Below are positions 46,365 to 56,550 of a stretch of DNA of 64,000 nt, in pieces (positions within the stretch are counted from its first letter, which is position 1; each line of letters begins with the position of its first letter). The stretch comes from Clostridium peptidivorans (GTDB taxonomy: Bacteria; Bacillota; Clostridia; Clostridiales; Clostridiaceae), in the NCBI RefSeq assembly GCF_900205925.1, contig NZ_OAOD01000015.1, positions 23,684-87,683 of the forward strand. The letters are read 5' to 3'. Both the position numbers and the translations under genes were made by a program. The notes beneath the pieces are model-generated. The model worked only from the letters and a program-made list of their open reading frames with translations. It was not told where the DNA came from and did not search any database.

Positions 46365-47735
46365 ATGTATAATTGTGCTATAATATTAGCTGCTGGTGAA
46401 GGAAAAAGAATGAAGTCAAGCCTACCAAAGGTGGTTCACAAGGTATGCGGAAAAGAAATGGTTAATCATGTAATAGATACCTTAAAAGAGGCAGAAGTAG
46501 ATGACATAAATGTAATCGTTGGAAAAGGAGCAGATGAGGTAAAAAACGGAACTTCATCTAGAAAAGTTTCATATTCATTTCAAGATAAGCAACTGGGAAC
46601 AGGTCACGCAGTAAAATGCTCAAAGGACTTTTTAAAGGGTAAGGAAGGTACTGTAGCCATATTTACAGGAGATGCCCCACTTATTACATCTAATACAATA
46701 AAAGATCTAATTTCCTTCCATGAAAAAAATCAATATAAAGCAACTATACTTACTTCTATTGTTGATGATCCAACAGGATATGGAAGAATAATAAGGGAAA
46801 AGAATGAGGAAGTAGGAAAAATAGTAGAACATAAAGATTGTAATAAAGAAGAATTAAAAGTAAATGAAATAAATGCAGGTATGTATTGCTTTGATATACA
46901 TGAACTTCTGGGGAGTTTAGAATTATTGTCAAATAATAATTCTCAAGGAGAATACTACTTAACTGATGTAATTGAAATATTAAAAAATAATGGATTTAAG
47001 GTTGGTGCATTACCAGTAGAATTCGAAGAAACTATGGGCGTAAATTCTAGAGTTCAATTATCTGAAGTAGAAAGTATTATGAAAAGACGAACAAATAATA
47101 AGCATATGGAAAATGGCGTTACTTTAATAGATCCAAATAACACATATATTGAACCTGGAGTAATAATTGGAAACGACACAATTATTTACCCGGGAAATGT
47201 AATTCAAGGAGATACTATCATAGGAGAAGGATGTATTTTATACCCTAATTCTAGAATTGAAAGTAGTATTATTGGCAATAAAGTAACTATACAAAATTCG
47301 GTTATACTGGAAAGTAGTATAGGAGAGAATACTACAGTAGGTCCTTTTGCATATATAAGACCAGAAAGTAAAATAGGAAAGTCTGCAAGAATAGGAGATT
47401 TCGTAGAAATAAAGAAATCTACTATTGGAGATAATACTAAAGTTTCACACTTAACATATATAGGGGATGCAGAAGTAGGCAGTAAGTGTAATTTTGGATG
47501 TGGTACAGTTGTAGTGAATTATGATGGTCGTAAGAAATATAAGACTATTATAGGAAATAATGTATTCATAGGATGTAATACTAACTTAGTAGCTCCTGTA
47601 GAAGTAAAAAATAATTCATACATAGCTGCAGGTTCAACAATTACTGAAAATGTGCCAGAAGATGCATTAGCTATTGCTAGAGCAAAACAAGTAAATAAGG
47701 AACAATGGGTAATTAAAAAAGGATTTAATAAATAA
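46365..47735 (+). CDS. glmU: Bifunctional N-acetylglucosamine-1-phosphate uridyltransferase / acetyltransferase
   Basis: This 456-residue enzyme makes UDP-GlcNAc for cell wall synthesis. The N-terminal uridyltransferase has [20 protein letters not shown] and GTGHAV, and the C-terminal left-handed beta-helix has repeated I-G-x hexapeptides with TYIGDAEVG and NYDGRKKY. The start at 46365 follows GAGGTGG. It lies between spoVG and prs as in Bacillus. Confidence 0.97.
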   Translation: MYNCAIILAAGEGKRMKSSLPKVVHKVCGKEMVNHVIDTLKEAEVDDINVIVGKGADEVKNGTSSRKVSYSFQDKQLGTGHAVKCSKDFLKGKEGTVAIFTGDAPLITSNTIKDLISFHEKNQYKATILTSIVDDPTGYGRIIREKNEEVGKIVEHKDCNKEELKVNEINAGMYCFDIHELLGSLELLSNNNSQGEYYLTDVIEILKNNGFKVGALPVEFEETMGVNSRVQLSEVESIMKRRTNNKHMENGVTLIDPNNTYIEPGVIIGNDTIIYPGNVIQGDTIIGEGCILYPNSRIESSIIGNKVTIQNSVILESSIGENTTVGPFAYIRPESKIGKSARIGDFVEIKKSTIGDNTKVSHLTYIGDAEVGSKCNFGCGTVVVNYDGRKKYKTIIGNNVFIGCNTNLVAPVEVKNNSYIAAGSTITENVPEDALAIARAKQVNKEQWVIKKGFNK

Positions 47736-47754
47736 TTCTAAGGAGGTCTTTCCA

Positions 47755-48714
47755 ATGATAAGCCACGGAAAAAGTATTAAGATTTTTAGCGGTAATTCAC
47801 ATCCACAACTTGCTAAAGATATAGCTGAAATTTTAGGAGTTCCGCTAGGAGATGCAAGTGTAAGTAAATTTAGTGATGGGGAAATATGTGTAGATATTAA
47901 TGAAACAGTTAGAGGTATAGATGCATTTATAATTCAATCTACTAATGATCCAGTAAATGATAACTTAATGGAACTTTTAATCATGATAGATGCATTTAAG
48001 AGAGCGTCAGCAGGAAGAATAACAGCAGTTATTCCTTACTATGGATATGCAAGACAAGATAGAAAAGCAAAGGCTAGAGATCCAATTACATCTAAGCTTG
48101 TTGCAGATCTTTTAACTGCAGCAGGAGCAGATAGAGTTTTAACTATGGACTTGCATGCAGCTCAAATTCAAGGATATTTTGATATACCAGTAGATCATTT
48201 ACTAGGAGTTCCTATACTTGGAAAGTACTTTGCTCAAAATGGATTTGATCAAAGAGATGATGTTGTAGTGGTTTCTCCAGATTTAGGTAGTGTTACTAGA
48301 GCAAGAAAGTTTGCTGACAGAATTCATGCTCCAATTGCAATAATAGATAAGAGAAGACCAAAGCCAAATGTATCAGAAATCATGCATATAATCGGAGATA
48401 TAAAGGATAAAACTTGTATATTAGTCGATGATATGATAGATACAGCAGGAACTATTACTAATGGAGCTAGTGCATTGTTAAAAATGGGAGCTAAGGAAGT
48501 ATATGCTTGTTGTACTCATTCTGTATTATCAGGTCCTGCTATAGAAAGAATAAATGAATCTGTTATAAAGGAATTTATAATGTTAAATACTATAGCTCTT
48601 CCTGAAAGCAAGAAGAGTGATAAATTTAAGCTTTTATCTGTGGCACCTGTATTTGCAGAAGCTATAAGAAGAATATATGAAGAAATATCAGTAAGTAAAT
48701 TATTCGAAGAATAA
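47755..48714 (+). CDS. prs: Ribose-phosphate pyrophosphokinase
   Basis: This 319-residue enzyme makes PRPP from ribose-5-phosphate and ATP. Family landmarks are [12 protein letters not shown], the catalytic flexible loop [17 protein letters not shown] and the PRPP-binding [19 protein letters not shown] precedes the ATG, 19 nt after glmU. PRPP is also the ligand of PurR encoded upstream. Confidence 0.98.
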   Translation: MISHGKSIKIFSGNSHPQLAKDIAEILGVPLGDASVSKFSDGEICVDINETVRGIDAFIIQSTNDPVNDNLMELLIMIDAFKRASAGRITAVIPYYGYARQDRKAKARDPITSKLVADLLTAAGADRVLTMDLHAAQIQGYFDIPVDHLLGVPILGKYFAQNGFDQRDDVVVVSPDLGSVTRARKFADRIHAPIAIIDKRRPKPNVSEIMHIIGDIKDKTCILVDDMIDTAGTITNGASALLKMGAKEVYACCTHSVLSGPAIERINESVIKEFIMLNTIALPESKKSDKFKLLSVAPVFAEAIRRIYEEISVSKLFEE

Positions 48715-48732
48715 TAATTTTAATGATTATAA

Positions 48733-48768
48733 AAGGCATATATTGCGAGCAATCGTAATATATGCCTT
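48733..48768 (+). terminator. Terminator of the glmU-prs unit
   Basis: A 12-bp perfect stem (AAGGCATATATT and complement), with extra CGA/TCG pairing inside the loop, is followed by a short T-rich tail. Confidence 0.7.
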
Positions 48769-48891
48769 ATTATAATTTGTTCAAAAATATAAATTTTAGT
48801 AAAGATTTTGTAACAATTTAAGTATATACTATTAATAGTATTATACTATATGATAAATTTAAAATATAAGATAAGGTAGGAGGAGCATAAA

Positions 48892-49581
48892 ATGATGGAC
48901 GGTAAAATAGCAAAGGTATTGATAGTGGATGATGATAATAATATTTGTGAAGTTATAAAAATGTACTTGGAGAATGCAGGATACGAAGTTAAGGTAAGCA
49001 ATGATGGAAAAGAAGCACAAGAAGCTTTCTTAGAGTATAAACCAGAGTTGGTGCTTTTAGATGTAATGCTTCCTCATATAGATGGAGTAGATGTACTTAA
49101 ATGGATAAGAAAGGATTCTGAAGTTCCTGTAATAATGCTAACGGCAAAAGGGGAAACTTTTGATAAGGTTTTAGGATTAGAACTAGGAGCAGATGATTAT
49201 ATAGTAAAGCCTTTCGAGCCTAAAGAGTTACTTGCAAGAATTAAAGCTGTTCTTAGAAGATATAGCTCGGAAAGTGAAAATAAGGAAGTATTAAAATTTG
49301 AAGATTTAATAGTTGATAGTAATTCTTATAATGTAATTTATAAGGGTGAAGAAGTAAAAATGCCTCCAAAGGAATTTGAGCTTTTGCATTATTTGGCAAG
49401 TAACAAAAACAAAGTTTTTACAAGAGAGCAGCTCCTATGTGAAGTGTGGGGCTATGACTATCCTGGAGACTCAAGAACTGTAGATGTTCATGTTAAAAGA
49501 TTGAGGGAAAAGCTTCAAGGTGGATGTAATTGGAGTATAGAAACTGTTTGGGGCGTTGGATATAAGTTTGAGGTGAAATAA
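48892..49581 (+). CDS. OmpR-family response regulator
   Basis: This 229-residue protein has a receiver domain (IVDDDNNI, phospho-acceptor in LVLLDVMLPHIDG, MLTAKGE, DYIVKPFEP) and a winged-helix effector (MPPKEFELLHYLA, RTVDVHVKRLREKL). AGGAGGAGC precedes the ATG. It pairs with the kinase 3 nt downstream and with the htrA gene that follows. A 16-nt palindrome upstream at 48826-48841 is a candidate operator. Confidence 0.94.
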   Translation: MMDGKIAKVLIVDDDNNICEVIKMYLENAGYEVKVSNDGKEAQEAFLEYKPELVLLDVMLPHIDGVDVLKWIRKDSEVPVIMLTAKGETFDKVLGLELGADDYIVKPFEPKELLARIKAVLRRYSSESENKEVLKFEDLIVDSNSYNVIYKGEEVKMPPKEFELLHYLASNKNKVFTREQLLCEVWGYDYPGDSRTVDVHVKRLREKLQGGCNWSIETVWGVGYKFEVK

Positions 49582-49584
49582 TAA

Positions 49585-51000
49585 ATGAAAAAGGGACTGT
49601 TTCCTAAGATGGTAGCTACATTTACAGCTATTATAGCAGTGAGTTTTATAGTAACAGCTGCATTCTTATCCTATTGGTTTGAAGGCTACTATTTTAATGA
49701 AAGAAAAAAACAGTTGACTAACGAATCGCGATTTATAAGCGAAAGTGCGATAAAATATTTAGAAGGAAATACTACTCATGAAAGAATTGAGGAAATGATT
49801 AGTAATATTGGTAGTTACCTATCTACTAATATATGGCTTACAGATAACTATGGTATAGTATATAGTGTGTCAAATGATGAACATAAAAAGATAATAGGGA
49901 AGCAAGTGCTTACAGATGAATTAAGTGATCTAAGAAGCGGAAAGAATGTAGAAAAGAGAGGTATATCATCGGATGTATTTCCCATGCAAGTACACACTTT
50001 TGTAGTTCCGATTTTTCATAATGATGTATTTAAAGGCGCTATAGTTATGCATACTTCTCTTAATGAAATTAAGGAACCATTAGAAAGGGTTTATGAAATA
50101 ATATGGCTAGCTGCAATACTTGCTATAATGGGATCTGGATTTATTATTTATTATTTTTGCCAAAAGATAATTATAAAGCCTCTTGGAAAGATAAACTATG
50201 TGGCAGATAAAATTTCTAAGGGCGAAGTGGAAAGAAGGGTGCATTTAAGCTCTAAAGATGAAATTGGAATTCTTGCAGAATCTTTTAATACCATGGCTGA
50301 ATCTCTTGAAAAAATAGAGGAGAATAGGAGAGAATTTATATCAAATGTATCTCATGAGATAAGAACTCCATTAACTTCTATAAAGGGATTTATAGGCGCT
50401 ATATTAGATGGAGTCATACCAAGGGAAAAGGAGAGTTATTACCTTTCCTTAGCTCAGGATGAAACTCAAAGACTTGCAAGACTTGTAAATGATCTTTTAG
50501 ACCTTTCTGCAATTGAAGCAGGAGAGCTTAAGCTTAATATAGGTGATGTAAATATAAGTGAAATAATAAGAATCACTATTATAAAATTAGAAAATAAAAT
50601 AAAAGAAAAAAATTTAAATGTAGAAGTGTATTTAGATGACGATGATTTGCATGTAATAGGCGATAGAGATAGACTTACGCAGGTGGCTACAAATTTGGTA
50701 GATAATGCAATAAAGTATTCTAATCAGTCTGGATTAATGCAAGTGAAGACTAAAGTTAAAAATAATAAGGTGCATGTTTCAATTTATAATAGTGGACCAC
50801 GTATATCTGAAGAGGATATTAAAAATATATGGTCAAGATTTTATAAAGCTGATAAAGCAAGATCTTCTAAAGTTAGTACAGGGTTGGGACTTTCTATTGT
50901 GCGAAGTATATTAACTCAATTAGGTGAAGATATTTGGGTTAGAAATAAACCTGATGGAGGAGTAGAATTCACATTTACTTTAAAATTAAATAAACAGTAA
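49585..51000 (+). CDS. Sensor histidine kinase
   Basis: This 471-residue protein has a membrane segment (about 9-27), an extracytoplasmic sensor domain (about 28-172), a second membrane segment (about 173-195), HAMP, HisKA (FISNVSHEIRTPLTSIKGF) and HATPase (NLVDNAIKYS, GLGLSIVRSI). It is paired with the preceding response regulator. The following HtrA protease suggests an envelope or secretion stress signal, as in CssRS of Bacillus; this is inference. Confidence 0.93.
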   Translation: MKKGLFPKMVATFTAIIAVSFIVTAAFLSYWFEGYYFNERKKQLTNESRFISESAIKYLEGNTTHERIEEMISNIGSYLSTNIWLTDNYGIVYSVSNDEHKKIIGKQVLTDELSDLRSGKNVEKRGISSDVFPMQVHTFVVPIFHNDVFKGAIVMHTSLNEIKEPLERVYEIIWLAAILAIMGSGFIIYYFCQKIIIKPLGKINYVADKISKGEVERRVHLSSKDEIGILAESFNTMAESLEKIEENRREFISNVSHEIRTPLTSIKGFIGAILDGVIPREKESYYLSLAQDETQRLARLVNDLLDLSAIEAGELKLNIGDVNISEIIRITIIKLENKIKEKNLNVEVYLDDDDLHVIGDRDRLTQVATNLVDNAIKYSNQSGLMQVKTKVKNNKVHVSIYNSGPRISEEDIKNIWSRFYKADKARSSKVSTGLGLSIVRSILTQLGEDIWVRNKPDGGVEFTFTLKLNKQ

Positions 51001-51071
51001 TATTATGTTATAAAATTGTATGTAAATAGAGGCATATAAAAATATTATATAGTTGGAGGGTGGAACTACAG

Positions 51072-52217
51072 ATGGATGATTATAAATATAATGAAGTAAC
51101 TGATGTAAACTTTGAAGAGGTAGATTCAAAAAATAGCAATATTAAGTTTAAAAAGAAGAATAGAAACCGCAATCAATTTTTCAAGTCTATAGCAATAATA
51201 GTGATTTCAGCTTTATCTGGAGCATTGGGAGGAGCTTATATAGTTCAAAAATATCAAGGTAATCAAAATAACAAAGAAAGTGCTATAACTCAGCAGAATC
51301 AAATATCTACTAAACAGATACCTAAAAATGCTATAACAACTGTAGCTGAAACTGTTGGGCCTGCTGTGGTGGGAATAAATAATAAAGGCGAAACCTTTTG
51401 GGGAGATATAGAGCAGGGAAGTGGATCAGGTATAATATTTGAACCTAATGGATATATAGTAACAAATTATCATGTTATAAGTGGAGCAAAGAAAGTAACT
51501 GTGAAGCTGTCAACTGGTAAGGTTTTTCCAGCTAAGCTAGTGGCTGCAGATAAAAGATCAGATTTAGCAGTCATTAAAATAGATGCAACTAATTTACCAG
51601 TTGCAAAATTTGGAGATTCCTCTAAGGTAAGAGTAGGAGATTTAGCTATTGCTATAGGTAATCCATTGGGAGAAGAATTTGCAGGGTCTGTTACATCAGG
51701 AATTATAAGTGCATTAAATAGAGAAATGCAATATGATGGAGCTATATATAAGGTGCTACAGACGGATGCTGCAATAAATCCAGGTAATAGTGGAGGAGCT
51801 CTTTGTAATGAAAATGGAGAAGTAATAGGAATAAATAGCTTGAAGATAGGATCAGAAGCTAATGCAGAAGGTATGGGATTTGCTATTGCAAGTAATGAAG
51901 CTAAATCGATTATTGATTCACTTATGAACTATGGTAAGGTTAAGAGACCGGCGTTAGGTGTAATGGGGCAGGCTGTAAGTTATAAAAATGGCGAGGTTAA
52001 AGGATTTTATGTAAGCGAAGTCATAGAAGGTTCAGGAGCTAGCAAGGCAGGAATAAAGCCAACGGATATAATAACAGAAGTAGATAAGACTAAAATTAAT
52101 TCTTATGAAGATTTAGCAGGTGTATTAGATAATCATAAAATTGGAGATACTATATCAATAAAAATATGGAGAAGTGGCAATACTATAACTAAGAACTTAA
52201 TTCTTTCAGAAATGTAG
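51072..52217 (+). CDS. htrA: HtrA/DegP-type membrane serine protease
   Basis: This protein of about 381 residues has a cytoplasmic N-terminus, one membrane anchor (about 38-58), a trypsin-like domain with triad His in NYHVISG, Asp in DKRSDLAVIK and Ser in NPGNSGGALC, and one C-terminal PDZ domain (about 285-375). It degrades or chaperones misfolded exported proteins outside the membrane. The ATG at 51072 is preferred over the GTG at 51060, which lies inside the GGAGGGTGG site. It is probably controlled by the adjacent two-component system. Confidence 0.92.
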   Translation: MDDYKYNEVTDVNFEEVDSKNSNIKFKKKNRNRNQFFKSIAIIVISALSGALGGAYIVQKYQGNQNNKESAITQQNQISTKQIPKNAITTVAETVGPAVVGINNKGETFWGDIEQGSGSGIIFEPNGYIVTNYHVISGAKKVTVKLSTGKVFPAKLVAADKRSDLAVIKIDATNLPVAKFGDSSKVRVGDLAIAIGNPLGEEFAGSVTSGIISALNREMQYDGAIYKVLQTDAAINPGNSGGALCNENGEVIGINSLKIGSEANAEGMGFAIASNEAKSIIDSLMNYGKVKRPALGVMGQAVSYKNGEVKGFYVSEVIEGSGASKAGIKPTDIITEVDKTKINSYEDLAGVLDNHKIGDTISIKIWRSGNTITKNLILSEM

Positions 52218-52254
52218 GAACAAAACTAATAATTAAATAAAACAGGTGATTATT

Positions 52255-52286
52255 ATAATAAAGAGGCTTTAAGGTCTCTTTATTAT
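52255..52286 (+). terminator. htrA terminator
   Basis: An 11-bp stem (ATAATAAAGAG with CTCTTTATTAT) closes a 10-nt loop and leads into T-rich sequence. Confidence 0.7.
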
Positions 52287-52345
52287 TTATTTTACCTAGT
52301 GTAATATATTTATTAGCGTATTATTTAAATTATGGAGGAAATAAC

Positions 52346-52909
52346 ATGTATCTAATAGTTGGATTAGGAAATCCAGGAAGAGAATATGAACACACAAGGC
52401 ATAATGTAGGGTTTGATGCTATTGACAAAATAAGCAGTAGGTATAACATAGATTTAAACAGGACAAAATTTAAAGGAATGTATGGAGAAGGATTTTTAAA
52501 TGGGGAAAAAGTTATTTTGCTAAAACCCCTTACATATATGAATTTAAGTGGAGAAAGCGTTGGAGAAATAGCAAGCTTTTATAAAATAAAAAATGAAAAT
52601 ATAATAATAATATATGATGATGTAGATTTAGAGGTTGGAAGAATTAGAATAAGAAAAAAAGGTAGCTCAGGAGGCCATAATGGTATAAAGAGTATACTTT
52701 ATCATTTAGGAAATGAAGACTTTACAAGAATAAAATTAGGTGTAGGAAAAGCAGAAAGGGATATGGTTTCACATGTACTTGGAAAATTTCATGTAGAAGA
52801 TAGAGAAAGAATTGAAGAGGTATTAAGCTGCACTATAGACATAGTAGATGCAATCATTAAAGATGGTGCAGATAGTGCTATGAACAAATATAATAATTTT
52901 AAGGCATAG
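52346..52909 (+). CDS. pth: Peptidyl-tRNA hydrolase
   Basis: This 187-residue enzyme releases peptides from stalled peptidyl-tRNA. Conserved elements are IVGLGNPGREYEHTRHNVGFDAID (catalytic His), LLKPLTYMNLSGE, YDDVDLEVG and GSSGGHNGIKSI. GGAGGAA precedes the ATG. As in B. subtilis (spoVC) it directly precedes mfd. Confidence 0.97.
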   Translation: MYLIVGLGNPGREYEHTRHNVGFDAIDKISSRYNIDLNRTKFKGMYGEGFLNGEKVILLKPLTYMNLSGESVGEIASFYKIKNENIIIIYDDVDLEVGRIRIRKKGSSGGHNGIKSILYHLGNEDFTRIKLGVGKAERDMVSHVLGKFHVEDRERIEEVLSCTIDIVDAIIKDGADSAMNKYNNFKA

Positions 52910-52929
52910 TAGTCATTGAGGTGAAATAA

Positions 52930-55900
52930 ATGAGATTAAAAGGTATAACTAAACCTTTAAAAGATAGTATAGAGTTTAAAAATATAATAAATGGGGTAAA
53001 TAAAAATAAGTTTCCTATAGCGTTATATGGTGTTTCTGAATCGGCAAGGGCTTATGTGATGAATGGGATATATGATGAAATAGATAAATCTCTTTTGATA
53101 TTAACTCATAGCGATGTAGAGGCTAAGAATATATATGAGGATTTACTATTATATGTACCTGAAGTATACTATTTTCCAACAAAAGAAATAGTTTTTTATA
53201 ACATAGATGCAATTTCAGGAGACCTCAGATGGGAACGATTAAAAGTAATAAAAAGTATAATTGACAACAGTAAGAAGGTTATAGTTTCATCTATTGAAGC
53301 TATAGCATCTTGCTATATTGATTATGAGCTTTATAAGGAATATACGTATAAGTTTTCGGTAGGGGATGTAATTGATTTTAATGCACTTAGTGAAAAGCTT
53401 ATACAATGTGGATATGAAAGAGTAGATGTAGTTGATAGCAAAGGTCAATTTTCTATAAGAGGGGGGATAATGGATATATATCCCCCTATTTTAGCAGAGC
53501 CTTATAGGATTGAACTCTTTGGAGATGAGATAGATTCTATAAGAAGTTTTAACACAGAATCACAGAGAAGCATTGAAAAAGTACAAAAAATAGAAGTGTT
53601 TCCAGCTAAAGAAATTATACTATCTAATGAAAGTATAGATAGAGGGTACAAAAATATAGAAAAAGATTTAAAAGGTATGATAGATACCTTGAAAAGTAAA
53701 AATAATAAAGAGGCTGCAGAAAAATTAAGTTCTACAGTAAATCAAAACTTAGAGTTCCTTAAGGAAAGCTGGAATTTTGAAGCTATTGATAGTTATTTAC
53801 CATATTTCTATGATAGTAGTACATCGTTTTTAAGTTATTTTAGAGATTGGATGATAATAATTGATGATGTGCAAAGATGTGAGGGAAAACTAAATAGTGT
53901 ATATTTTGAATTTGAAGAAAATTACAAAAGCTTTCTTCAAAGAGGAGATATACTTCCCAAGCAAGGAGAATTACTTATTCCTAAAAATGTGATTTGGAAT
54001 AGTTTGGAGCAGCATAATGTAATAACTATGAGTTCTATTCCTAAAAGCGTAAAATTACTGCCACCTAAGGCTATAATAAATTTTACTGAAATTACTCTTC
54101 ATAACTATCAAGGACAAATTGATTTACTAATTGAAGATATAAAAGATAAAAAGCAAAGAGGATATAAAACTATTATACTTTCTGGTACCAGGCCAAGGGG
54201 AGAAAGACTCGTAAATACATTAAGAGACAGAGGAATAGACAGTGTATATAAGGATAAGATAGATGAGATTCATAATGGGGAAGTAGTAATTACCTTTGGA
54301 AGTCAAATGAAGGGCTATGAGTACCCGACCTTAAGAATATGCATCATTTCAGATAAAGAAGTATTTGGAGAAGCTAAAAAAAGCTTTGCTAAAAGAAGTT
54401 CTAAAAGAGGAATAAACAAAATAAAAAGCTTTACGGAGCTTAAGCCTGGAGATTATGTAGTACATGTAAACCATGGAATAGGAGTATATAAGGGAATTAA
54501 ACAGCTAAATATAGATGGACATACAAAGGATTATTTAGAACTCACTTATTCTGCAGATGATAAATTGTATGTTCCGGTTGATCAATTGGATTTAGTTCAA
54601 AAATATGTTGGAGGAGAGGGAAAGGTACCCAAAATTACTAAGCTTGGTGGAAGCGAATGGAGCAAAGCCAAAAGCAAGGCTAAAAAATCTATACAAGAAA
54701 TAGCTGAGGATTTAGTAAAATTATATGCGTTCCGTTCCACTTTAAAAGGGCATGCTTATTCTAAGGATACAGTTTGGCAAAAACAATTTGAAGAAGAATT
54801 CCCATATGAGGAAACTCCAGATCAGGTTACAGCCATTGAAGATATAAAAACAGATATGCAATCAGATAAGGCCATGGACAGACTATTGTGTGGTGATGTA
54901 GGGTATGGTAAGACTGAAGTAGCTATAAGAGCAGCATTTAAAGCTGTAATGGATGGTAAACAAGTAGCCTTTTTAGTTCCTACTACTATTCTTGCACAAC
55001 AACATTATAATAACTTAATACAAAGGTTTTCTGACTTCCCAGTAAGAATAGATATGTTAAGTCGTTTTAGAACTACTGCACAGCAAAAGGAAACCATGAA
55101 GGCTGTAAAAGAAGGGAATATAGATATTCTAATTGGAACTCATAGAATACTGCAAAAAGATATTAAATTTAAAGATTTAGGAATTTTAATTATAGATGAG
55201 GAGCAAAGGTTTGGAGTAAAGCATAAGGAGAAAATAAAGGAATTTAAAAAGAATGTAGATGTTTTAACGTTAAGTGCAACCCCTATACCTAGAACACTTC
55301 ATATGTCTTTGGTAGGAGTAAGAGACATAAGTGTAATTGAAACTCCACCAGAAGAAAGGCATCCGATTCAAACTTATGTTGTAGAGTACAATGATCAGTT
55401 GATAAGAGACGCAATTTTAAGGGAAGTAAATAGAGGCGGGCAGGTATACTTCGTATATAATAGAGTGGAAACTATAAGTGAGATGGCATCTTATATTTCA
55501 AAGTTACTACCTGAGGTAAGAGTAGATGTAGCACATGGACAAATGGATGAAAAGCAGCTCGAGGGAGTCATTATAAACTTTATGAAAAATGAATTTGATG
55601 TTTTGGTGGCGACTACAATTATTGAAACAGGTATGGATATTCACAATGTAAACACTATGGTAATATATGATGCTGATAAAATGGGACTATCTCAACTGTA
55701 TCAATTAAGAGGGAGAGTTGGAAGAAGTAGTAGAATTGCATATTGTTATTTAACTTATAGAAAAGATAAAATACTTACTGAAGTAGCGGAAAAAAGATTG
55801 AAAGCTATTAAAGAATTTACTGAATTAGGTTCTGGATTTAAAATTGCTCTAAAGGATTTGGAAATTAGAGGAGCAGGTAATATGATGGGATCTTCTCAAC

Positions 55901-56451
55901 ATGGACACATGGCGTCCATAGGATATGATTTATATTGTAGGATGCTTGAAGATACTATAAAACAATTCAAAGGAGAGATAGACAAGGAACCAGTAGATAC
56001 CACGGTTGAATTAAAAGTAGATGCTTTTATACCTGGAAGTTATATAAATGATCAAACTCAAAAGATAGAGGTATATAAAAAAATAGCAGCTATAAATTCT
56101 TATGAAGATATGATTGAGGTACAAGATGAGTTAGAGGATAGATTTTCTAATATACCAAGTTCTGTGAAAAATCTTATTGATATAGCCTATATAAGGTGTA
56201 TAGCTAAGGAACTGGGAGTAGAAAATATAAAGGAAAGAAAAGATGAAATATTAATTGAGTTTCAGGGCGTAGAAAATCTGACAGGAGATATAAGGGGAAG
56301 TATAAAAACAAGATATAATAGAAATATATTGTTTAAGTTTGGAGAAAAACCTATTATAGCATTAAAAACATCACAAATAAAAAACGAAGAAATGCTGCAT
56401 GATGTGAAAGAATTGATTTTATTTATGAAGGAAATGAAAAATAATAGTTAA
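52930..56451 (+). CDS. mfd: Transcription-repair coupling factor
   Basis: This 1173-residue ATP-dependent translocase removes stalled RNA polymerase and recruits UvrAB. It has an N-terminal UvrB-like region with GQFSIRGGIMDIYPP, an RNA-polymerase-interacting domain (PGDYVVHVNHGIGVYKG, about residue 510) and RecG-like motor domains. The motor motifs are Walker A GDVGYGKTE, IIDEEQRFG and QLRGRVGRS. The C-terminal regulatory domain is complete. GAGGTGA precedes the ATG, 20 nt after pth. Confidence 0.97.
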   Translation: MRLKGITKPLKDSIEFKNIINGVNKNKFPIALYGVSESARAYVMNGIYDEIDKSLLILTHSDVEAKNIYEDLLLYVPEVYYFPTKEIVFYNIDAISGDLRWERLKVIKSIIDNSKKVIVSSIEAIASCYIDYELYKEYTYKFSVGDVIDFNALSEKLIQCGYERVDVVDSKGQFSIRGGIMDIYPPILAEPYRIELFGDEIDSIRSFNTESQRSIEKVQKIEVFPAKEIILSNESIDRGYKNIEKDLKGMIDTLKSKNNKEAAEKLSSTVNQNLEFLKESWNFEAIDSYLPYFYDSSTSFLSYFRDWMIIIDDVQRCEGKLNSVYFEFEENYKSFLQRGDILPKQGELLIPKNVIWNSLEQHNVITMSSIPKSVKLLPPKAIINFTEITLHNYQGQIDLLIEDIKDKKQRGYKTIILSGTRPRGERLVNTLRDRGIDSVYKDKIDEIHNGEVVITFGSQMKGYEYPTLRICIISDKEVFGEAKKSFAKRSSKRGINKIKSFTELKPGDYVVHVNHGIGVYKGIKQLNIDGHTKDYLELTYSADDKLYVPVDQLDLVQKYVGGEGKVPKITKLGGSEWSKAKSKAKKSIQEIAEDLVKLYAFRSTLKGHAYSKDTVWQKQFEEEFPYEETPDQVTAIEDIKTDMQSDKAMDRLLCGDVGYGKTEVAIRAAFKAVMDGKQVAFLVPTTILAQQHYNNLIQRFSDFPVRIDMLSRFRTTAQQKETMKAVKEGNIDILIGTHRILQKDIKFKDLGILIIDEEQRFGVKHKEKIKEFKKNVDVLTLSATPIPRTLHMSLVGVRDISVIETPPEERHPIQTYVVEYNDQLIRDAILREVNRGGQVYFVYNRVETISEMASYISKLLPEVRVDVAHGQMDEKQLEGVIINFMKNEFDVLVATTIIETGMDIHNVNTMVIYDADKMGLSQLYQLRGRVGRSSRIAYCYLTYRKDKILTEVAEKRLKAIKEFTELGSGFKIALKDLEIRGAGNMMGSSQHGHMASIGYDLYCRMLEDTIKQFKGEIDKEPVDTTVELKVDAFIPGSYINDQTQKIEVYKKIAAINSYEDMIEVQDELEDRFSNIPSSVKNLIDIAYIRCIAKELGVENIKERKDEILIEFQGVENLTGDIRGSIKTRYNRNILFKFGEKPIIALKTSQIKNEEMLHDVKELILFMKEMKNNS

Positions 56452-56550
56452 TTTTCAGTAAAAACAAAATAAATGAAGTAAAAATATTTGCATTATATAT
56501 CAAAAATTATTATAATGAAAAAAGATTATGAAAAATGGGGGAATAATATA

